Of a DNA stretch of 16,299 nucleotides, positions 6,165 through 11,180 are shown piece after piece. The stretch's first letter is position 1, and every line of letters starts with the position of its first letter. The translations under genes were made by a program, and so were the position numbers. Under the pieces are notes generated by a model. The model had not been told where the DNA came from, searched no databases, and saw only the letters and a list, made by a program, of their open reading frames with translations. This DNA is from Oscillospiraceae bacterium. Lineage in GTDB: Bacteria; Bacillota; Clostridia; Oscillospirales; Ruminococcaceae. The stretch lies in the NCBI GenBank assembly GCA_017544185.1, contig JAFYEQ010000344.1, positions 1-16,299 on the forward strand, read 5' to 3'.

Positions 6165-6977
6165 TCACTTCCTGCGGGAAACGACAGCCGCAGCGCCTGC
6201 GATAGCCATAACGGTAGCCGCAGCAGCAGCGGGACAGTTGCCCGTAGAAGCATTAGATGTTGTCGATGTGGCCGCGGGTATCGACGCTTCAGCGTCGGCC
6301 TCATCAGCGGCGATCTCCTCTGCGGGAGCCTCCTCCACAGGTGCCTCTTCCTTAGCAGGCTCCTCTGCAGGCTCTTCCTCGGACGCAGTGGTCTTCTGGG
6401 GGATCACATTGCCTTCCTTGTCCATCAGGACCAGGTCGTGGTACGTGATCGTGACGCCCTTGGACTTCAGGGGGAGCCCCGACCAGTCCATGAACACGAA
6501 CACGCTCTCATCGGCAGATGTGGGCACAGACGAGGGGAGCAGCCACTTGAAGCTGTCCTCGACAGTCTGGGTGTCGTTCCATATAGGAGACTCATCCGCC
6601 TTGTATTGATCGGGCACCAGGCTGTACCCTGCGGAATTGCAGGAAGCTGCATAGCAGCCGCCTCCGAGCCAGCCCACATCCGAGCCTGTGAACGTGGACA
6701 GCCCCGTATAGGTCACCTTCCATGAGCCCTGATAGATCCTTGACAGATCTGCGGGATCGGCGAGCACATCCGAAAGATGTATCATCACCTTTGTTATGTC
6801 GCTGTCTATGACCTCTTCTACAGTGACACCGTTCTCATCGTAGGACACGACAAGACCGGTATCGGGATCGTCATCCGCATAGGTGGCCTTGGACCAGTCT
6901 GCGGCGCTTACATTTACAGAAGAGCTCAAAACGGTGATAAAGGCCAATGCAGCCGATGCCGCATATACCTTCTTCAT
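6165..6977 (-). CDS. Exported surface protein, divergent head (array member 6, first gene of its unit)
   Basis: 270 residues: signal peptide 1-25 (VNVSA); head about 26-195; linker 199-235 of Glu/Pro/Ala with EEAPVEEAPAEE; N-A-S-T-G-N (242-247); Ala-rich membrane segment; SRRK. The head keeps a faint outline of members 2-4: VGWLGGG where they have VIGWKGG, SFKWLLPSS where they have FLLPKSK, and LVLMDKEGNVIP in place of IVFLDKDGNAIP. It is therefore probably a distant member of the same domain family, with Trp-rich positions (W27, W86, W103, W133, W145, W165) that could serve ligand stacking. GGAGG lies 8 bases before the ATG. A promoter at 7031-7059 precedes it, making it the lead gene of the three-gene unit. 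No named family is recognised. Confidence 0.88.
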   Translation of the reverse strand: MKKVYAASAALAFITVLSSSVNVSAADWSKATYADDDPDTGLVVSYDENGVTVEEVIDSDITKVMIHLSDVLADPADLSRIYQGSWKVTYTGLSTFTGSDVGWLGGGCYAASCNSAGYSLVPDQYKADESPIWNDTQTVEDSFKWLLPSSVPTSADESVFVFMDWSGLPLKSKGVTITYHDLVLMDKEGNVIPQKTTASEEEPAEEPAKEEAPVEEAPAEEIAADEADAEASIPAATSTTSNASTGNCPAAAAATVMAIAGAAAVVSRRK

Positions 6978-7030
6978 TTCGATCTCCTCCCTACATGCGA
7001 TATTTTCTCAGACTAACGCAGTATACTTGA

Positions 7031-7059
7031 ATTATACCACCTTATCTAAAAATATATAA
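7031..7059 (-). promoter_or_regulatory. Promoter of array unit 6977-4178
   Basis: Minus strand TATAAT (7031-7036) with a weak -35 TTATAT (7054-7059) at 17 bases. The spacer (ATTTTTAGATAAGGTGG) resembles that of the promoter at 3935-3963, supporting common ancestry. Confidence 0.65.
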
Positions 7060-7148
7060 TTATGACATTTCACGATCTTTTCGCTTTATTTTTGGGGAGA
7101 TCTGATAAAATTTTTAGTTGACAATTGGTAAAGCTGATCATAGACCAC

Positions 7149-7195
7149 AAAAATATTTACATATAGTTTATAGGAGCCTATAAATTACTCTATGT
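7149..7195 (-). terminator. Probable terminator after the zinc-finger gene
   Basis: The 18-base sequence 7167-7184 is an inverted repeat (TTTATAGG/CCTATAAA), extended by outer arms ACATA and TATGT (7159-7195). On the minus strand it is followed after a few bases by ATTTTTG. The stem is AT-rich, so strength is uncertain. Confidence 0.55.
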
Positions 7196-7223
7196 ATTTG
7201 CCGCAGCTTTCTGTCGCCGACGA

Positions 7224-8390
7224 TCAGTTCTTCTCGGGCTTGTTCATGGTGTCGTGACCGCAGGAGAGACACTTTATGCGGGAGCTGCGGTTGGGATAGC
7301 CGCACATGGGACAGCTCCAGCCGTAGGGATCGTTCCTGCCTGCCTCCATCTCTGCGATGGTGGCCTCATCTGCAAAGGCTGCTTCACGGGCAGGCTCGTG
7401 CATGGCGTCGCGGAGCCAGCGCTTTACGGTGTTGGCGTTGTCGGTGGCACGCCTACCAAGTACGCTGTCGCGCAGCGTGCGCTGGAATATGAAGGGTATA
7501 TCCATAGATGCCCTCTCCTCAAGGGAGAGCATGATATAGATATAGAACTCCGAGAAGTACAGATCCTCCCTGCCGTAGCTGTCCGACTCCTCGCTGGTGA
7601 CGATGACCGTCTTCTGTATGGCCTCCACGTCGAGTATATCGCGGTAGTGGAGGTACTGCACCGTGCCGCCTGTATTGGGCGTGAAGCGGAACATCTGATG
7701 TACCGTATCGTCCTCGAACAGCCCTGTGAGCATCTCGCAGCTGCGGGATGGCTCGAACACCGTGAACTTCGCCAGCGCTCTGCCGGAGTACTTGTCGATG
7801 ATGCCGCCCTGCTCCTTCATCACCTGAGCGCGGGAAACTCCGCAGTTCATGCACATGGAGCGCATACCGAGATTGATGTAGGAGCACTTGGGACACGTCC
7901 ATATCAGCGCGTCCTTGCTCTGTACCTTCTCCTCCTCGGCGCGGATCTCCTCCTCGGTGGCGTAGGCAGTCTCTATCTCGGGCTCCTTCATGGCGCCGCG
8001 CACCCAGCGCTTGAGGACATAGCTGTCCTCTATGGCACGCTTGCCCAGCACCGAATCGGCCAGGGTCCTGCGGAATATCAGGGGTATGCGGACGTTGGGC
8101 CTGTCGGGATCGGCGAGCATCACATAGAGATAGAACTCTGCTATGTAGGGCTCCTCGCCCTTGACGGTCTCCTCCTCGGGATCGGGAGAGAGCCCCTCAT
8201 GTGCCGCCATCTTCATGACCGTATCCGCATCGAGTATGTCCTTGTAGTGCAGATATATGGTATCCATGCCCGATGAGGGCACGAACCTGAGCATCTGATG
8301 GAACCCGTCCATCTGGAAATTGCCCGTGAGCGTCTCGTATGACATCGTGGGCTTGAACACCGCGAACGATGCAAGTCTCTTTTCAGCCAT
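7224..8390 (-). CDS. Internally duplicated cytoplasmic protein with two RanBP2-type zinc fingers
   Basis: 388 residues from the second of two adjacent ATGs; GGAGG lies 7 bases before it and only 4 before the first (8393). There is no signal peptide or membrane segment. The protein is two copies of one unit (about 6-184 and 205-379). Each has a mixed alpha/beta domain (A-x-F-x-V-F-x-P, LHYKDILD / LHYRDILD, EFYLYVML / EFYIYIML, RTL-x-DSVLG-x-RA) followed by a zinc finger. Both fingers fit W-x-C-x2-C-x3-N-x6-C-x2-C: cysteines 166, 169, 180, 183 and 360, 363, 374, 377. Such fingers bind RNA, ubiquitin or proteins in eukaryotes; the role here is unknown. The domain before each finger is not one I recognise. 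It follows the GH26-like gene after 67 bases without a terminator, so they are probably cotranscribed. Confidence 0.88.
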   Translation of the reverse strand: MAEKRLASFAVFKPTMSYETLTGNFQMDGFHQMLRFVPSSGMDTIYLHYKDILDADTVMKMAAHEGLSPDPEEETVKGEEPYIAEFYLYVMLADPDRPNVRIPLIFRRTLADSVLGKRAIEDSYVLKRWVRGAMKEPEIETAYATEEEIRAEEEKVQSKDALIWTCPKCSYINLGMRSMCMNCGVSRAQVMKEQGGIIDKYSGRALAKFTVFEPSRSCEMLTGLFEDDTVHQMFRFTPNTGGTVQYLHYRDILDVEAIQKTVIVTSEESDSYGREDLYFSEFYIYIMLSLEERASMDIPFIFQRTLRDSVLGRRATDNANTVKRWLRDAMHEPAREAAFADEATIAEMEAGRNDPYGWSCPMCGYPNRSSRIKCLSCGHDTMNKPEKN

Positions 8391-8430
8391 CATATCACCT
8401 CCGTAAAGTAGTCATGTATCCCTATGTCTC

Positions 8431-8450
8431 AGTCGGATCCTTATCCGGCT
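8431..8450 (-). other. Intercistronic stem-loop between GH26-like and zinc-finger genes
   Basis: AGCCGGAT and ATCCGACT pair at 7 of 8 positions around an AAGG loop. No T-run follows, so transcription probably continues into the zinc-finger gene. Confidence 0.4.
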
Positions 8451-8457
8451 CCGCCTC

Positions 8458-9897
8458 TTATATCTGTGCGCCTATCACCGGCTCACATTCTATGCGCACC
8501 TCCGGGAGCTCTGTCATGGTATAGATATAGTCCATATCCCAGCCGTCGCCCTGTGCGGGGTCGTTCTCGCCCGATGCAGGAGGAGCGAAGATCTTGATAT
8601 CCATATCCGCAGGACCCTCGAGAGGATCCTCGAAGAAGGCCTCCATAAGGTCTACCACCTTGGTGGAGGGAGCCTTGTAGAGCCATCTGCCGTTGATCTC
8701 GATCATGTAGTTGCCCTCATCCTTGAAGTAGAGCTCGCAGAAGTGGGGCTGCCCGTCGAAATGCACGGGGATGGATATGCCGTCCGCATCCTCTGCACCG
8801 CCCCAGCGGAGCCGTACGGGGAGCTGTACGTCCCCGGATACGGTCATAGCGGGCTTGAAGGGCTCTGAATTTATGATATCCCTGTAGGTCTCCATCACAG
8901 GCTGCTCTATACCGCAGTCGGGGCAGTTGGGATCCTCGATCTCCAGCCCCAGCCTTCCTCTGTCTCTGAACTGATAGAAGGTGAAGCCCGAGAACCAGTC
9001 AGCCTTCTCGCTCACCAGTATATCGCAGAACTCCTTTACCATATCAGCCTGATCGAAGGGGCCCGTCACGTCGCCGTCGGCGTTGAACTCAGCCATAGTC
9101 ATGGGCTTGCCCACACCGCCGTTGAGGTACTTGAAGCGCTCGTAGGACGCCTTTGTCTTCTCATAGGTGGAGCGCACGCTGGAGCGGGAATGGGTGGTGC
9201 CGCCCTTCTTTGCCACGTCGAAGGGCCAGCCCCAGTGCAGGGCCATATACTTGTCCACCGACCATATGTCCGCAGCGGGGATGGTGGCCTTGAACTCCTC
9301 CTCCATCTCCATCTCCGTTTTGCTCAGATCCTCTATGCCGCCTATGCATATGACGGTCTTCACATTGGGAGCATAACTATGTATGATCTCCGTGAAATGC
9401 ACGAAGAAGTCGCCTATCTCCTTATATGACGCGCGCTTGGTGAAGCTGAACCAATTGCCCGTAGCCTCATGATTTATGCGGAGCATCATGCGGCCGAAGG
9501 GGCGAAGGTCCTTTGCTATGGCGATCAGCTGCTCGTCGGTGCATTTGGGGTCTATGGTAAGGGTGAGGTTCACGTCCTGACCGTGACGGCGAACATCTCT
9601 CATCTGCGTGAAGGGCTCATCAGTCGTATCCCCGCCGATGCCGCCCTTGTAGGGGAAGTAGTCGTCGTAGGGGTAGTCCCACTGGAAGGACACGTTCGCA
9701 TCCTTCATCACCTCGGATATCCTGCCGGGCCATTCCTTGTCGAAGGGGTAGTAGCAGTACATCAGCGATACTGCCCTGTGGGGCCTGCCAAGCTTATGCA
9801 GTATGTAGTCCTGGCATACGTATTCGCCCCTCTCGGACCCGTCTCCCAGATCCACCGCGAACCGGGCCTTCCCCATGTGTACTTTTCTTATCTCCAT
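8458..9897 (-). CDS. GH26-like (clan GH-A) glycoside hydrolase, cytoplasmic
   Basis: 479 residues starting at the ATG at 9897, which has AAAGGAG 9 bases upstream; an in-frame ATG at 9957 lies inside the operator/promoter region and is unlikely. A TIM-barrel-type catalytic region spans about 40-345. RINHEATGNWFSF (140-152) matches the acid/base segment of GH26 enzymes (E144), and MTMAEFNADG (266-275) supplies the likely nucleophile E270. IWSVDKYMALHWGW (211-224) is probably substrate-cleft. A C-terminal beta-rich domain (about 352-479) follows. GH26 members cleave beta-mannans or mixed glucans, but they are usually exported; this one has no signal peptide, so it may act on imported oligosaccharides or be non-enzymatic. 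It is preceded by a LacI/CcpA-type palindrome (9959-9970). Family placement is from motifs only; substrate is unknown. Confidence 0.8.
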   Translation of the reverse strand: MEIRKVHMGKARFAVDLGDGSERGEYVCQDYILHKLGRPHRAVSLMYCYYPFDKEWPGRISEVMKDANVSFQWDYPYDDYFPYKGGIGGDTTDEPFTQMRDVRRHGQDVNLTLTIDPKCTDEQLIAIAKDLRPFGRMMLRINHEATGNWFSFTKRASYKEIGDFFVHFTEIIHSYAPNVKTVICIGGIEDLSKTEMEMEEEFKATIPAADIWSVDKYMALHWGWPFDVAKKGGTTHSRSSVRSTYEKTKASYERFKYLNGGVGKPMTMAEFNADGDVTGPFDQADMVKEFCDILVSEKADWFSGFTFYQFRDRGRLGLEIEDPNCPDCGIEQPVMETYRDIINSEPFKPAMTVSGDVQLPVRLRWGGAEDADGISIPVHFDGQPHFCELYFKDEGNYMIEINGRWLYKAPSTKVVDLMEAFFEDPLEGPADMDIKIFAPPASGENDPAQGDGWDMDYIYTMTELPEVRIECEPVIGAQI

Positions 9898-9918
9898 GTC
9901 TTTGGTCTCCTTTCGGAT

Positions 9919-9945
9919 CGTGCGCCGCAGACCGTCTGCAGCACG
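9919..9945 (-). other. Leader hairpin of the GH26-like gene
   Basis: On the minus strand CGTGC pairs with GCACG outside and GCAGA with TCTGC inside, separated by a small internal loop, with loop CGG. It sits between the operator and the ribosome binding site and would form in the 5' untranslated leader. Confidence 0.5.
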
Positions 9946-9955
9946 TATCGACCGC

Positions 9956-9970
9956 ATTGTAAACGTTTAC
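9956..9970 (-). promoter_or_regulatory. LacI/CcpA-type operator (cre-like) overlapping a -10 box
   Basis: GTAAACGTTTAC (9959-9970) is a perfect 12-base palindrome with the central CG typical of LacI-family operators; with its flanks it fits the catabolite-response consensus TGWAARCGYTWNCA except at the last base. A minus-strand TACAAT (9956-9961) overlaps it, so a bound protein would block transcription. No good -35 box is visible. Confidence 0.7.
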
Positions 9971-9984
9971 TTTTTTGAGTCGGG

Positions 9985-10026
9985 AAAAAAGCCTCCCATA
10001 TCCTTCCCCGATCCCCGGGGAAGGAT
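9985..10026 (-). terminator. Intrinsic terminator after the coiled-coil gene
   Basis: A perfect 10-bp stem ATCCTTCCCC/GGGGAAGGAT (10000-10026) with a 7-base loop, followed on the minus strand by ATGGGAGGCTTTTTT. It closes the rsmD-coaD unit. Confidence 0.8.
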
Positions 10027-10054
10027 ACGCACAGGCTCTTACGCCATCCTATGC

Positions 10055-10531
10055 TCACATCTTGGTCTCGATGACCGCCTTGGCCTGCTTCACAGCGTCG
10101 ATAGACTGCATGATCTGCTGCAGATTGGCCGTGAGTATCTCCTCTGTGCGGGTCAGGTTCTTGATGATATACTCATCCGTAGCCTTCTTGACGGCCTTTG
10201 CCTGATCGTTGGCCTGCTTCTCGATCTCCTCAGCCTTGGCCTTGGCAGCCTTGGTGATGGTATCGGTGGAAGTCAGCTCGCGGGCACGCTGCTCCGCACG
10301 GGTGATGATCTCCTCCGCCATACGGTTGCCGTCATCGACGATGCTCTTGCGGTCTGCTACGATCTGCTCCGCCTGCTTCATCTCTGCAGGCAGGTTCATC
10401 ATCGCCTTATCGATGAGATCCTGCATCACCTCTCCGTCGATCTGCTTCTTGCCCGTGATGGGTGCGGTCTTTGCCGTCATCAGCAGATCCGTCATCTGTT
10501 CGAGCAGAGATCTCACAAGTTCCTGTGCCAT
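10055..10531 (-). CDS. Coiled-coil protein resembling ATPase peripheral-stalk subunits
   Basis: 158 residues, almost entirely charged alpha-helix with no membrane segment. Residues about 35-130 (DLIDKAMMNLPAEMKQAEQIVADRK onwards) have the heptad-like Ala/Glu/Lys composition of F-type subunit b or V-type subunit H/E stalks, and automated annotation usually names such proteins ATPase. There is no nucleotide-binding motif, so the name reflects coiled-coil resemblance rather than function; DivIVA-like scaffolding is another possibility. A similar small coiled-coil gene commonly follows coaD in Clostridia, consistent with its position here 129 bases after coaD. GGAGG lies 5 bases before the ATG. 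A TATAAT (10633-10638) lies upstream but without a good -35 box, so it may be cotranscribed with coaD. The gene is real; its function is not established. Confidence 0.85.
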   Translation of the reverse strand: MAQELVRSLLEQMTDLLMTAKTAPITGKKQIDGEVMQDLIDKAMMNLPAEMKQAEQIVADRKSIVDDGNRMAEEIITRAEQRARELTSTDTITKAAKAKAEEIEKQANDQAKAVKKATDEYIIKNLTRTEEILTANLQQIMQSIDAVKQAKAVIETKM

Positions 10532-10660
10532 ATTATCCTCCCCCTATGTCGGTCTTTATCGGCCGGCATATGTTTTATGTTTATTGACTGTCGTATCCAC
10601 ATAGCGATATACTATATGTATGATGACATAATATTATACGATCTGTATGATCCCTGCAGG

Positions 10661-11146
10661 TCAGCGGCTGTATGTGAGCCGCTTCTTTATCTCCTCGTGT
10701 ACCTCGGGAGGCACGAAGGCGGATATATCCCCTCCGTAATATGCTACCTGCTTCACCGCCGAGGACGACAGGTACATGTGCTCCGCCGCAGCGTTCATGA
10801 ACACTGTCTCCACGCCGCCGGATATGCTCCTGTTGATCAGAGCCATCTGGAACTCGTACTCAAAGTCGGTCATAGCGCGAAGTCCCTTGACGACTGCGCC
10901 TGCGCCCACTCTCTCCACGTAGTCCACTATGAGCCCCTCGCACATATCCACCGCCACATTGTCGAGCCCCGTGATACAGCGTCTTATCAGGTCCATCCTC
11001 TCCAGAGGCGTGAAGGACGCTGTCTTCTGCGGATTCACCGCCACCAGCACGATCACCTTGTCGAAGATCTTAGCCGTGCGCTTGATTATGTCAAGATGCC
11101 CTACCGTTATCGGGTCAAAGCTGCCCGGGCAGACTGCTATCTTCAA
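10661..11146 (-). CDS. coaD: Phosphopantetheine adenylyltransferase
   Basis: 161 residues, the usual length. It transfers AMP from ATP to 4'-phosphopantetheine to give dephospho-CoA, the fourth step from pantothenate to coenzyme A. Diagnostic motifs are PGSFDPITVGH (7-17, nucleotidyltransferase T-x-G-H), KGLRAMTDFEYE (87-98) and YLSSSAVKQVAYYGG (125-139, ATP-binding I-S-S-T-x-x-K equivalent). The start codon is TTG at 11146 with GGAG 8 bases upstream; the conserved N-terminus leaves no other choice. A TTG start may lower translation. It lies 34 bases after the secreted-protein gene and upstream of the coiled-coil gene. In most Clostridia coaD directly follows rsmD; here the 2.7-kb secreted-protein gene separates them. 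Confidence 0.96.
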   Translation of the reverse strand: MKIAVCPGSFDPITVGHLDIIKRTAKIFDKVIVLVAVNPQKTASFTPLERMDLIRRCITGLDNVAVDMCEGLIVDYVERVGAGAVVKGLRAMTDFEYEFQMALINRSISGGVETVFMNAAAEHMYLSSSAVKQVAYYGGDISAFVPPEVHEEIKKRLTYSR

Positions 11147-11180
11147 TATATCAACTCCTCATCCGACCGATGACCGGCCG

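Noticed and set aside
623..6205. Long plus-strand open frames (for example 623-1813, 2774-3952, 5018-6205) rich in Ser, Ala and Gly
   Set aside because: They lie antisense to the array genes, have no ribosome binding sites or promoters, and their composition is the mirror of Ala/Glu-rich linkers.
6107..6304. N-terminal extension of array member 5
   Set aside because: It would overlap member 6 and bury an evident signal peptide; the ATG at 6106 has a good ribosome binding site.
7118..7146. Plus-strand TTGACA followed at 17 bases by TAGACC
   Set aside because: The -10 match is poor and no plus-strand gene follows.
9898..9957. N-terminal extension of the GH26-like protein
   Set aside because: It would begin within the operator/-10 region and encode leader hairpin sequence; the ATG at 9897 has AAAGGAG at good spacing.
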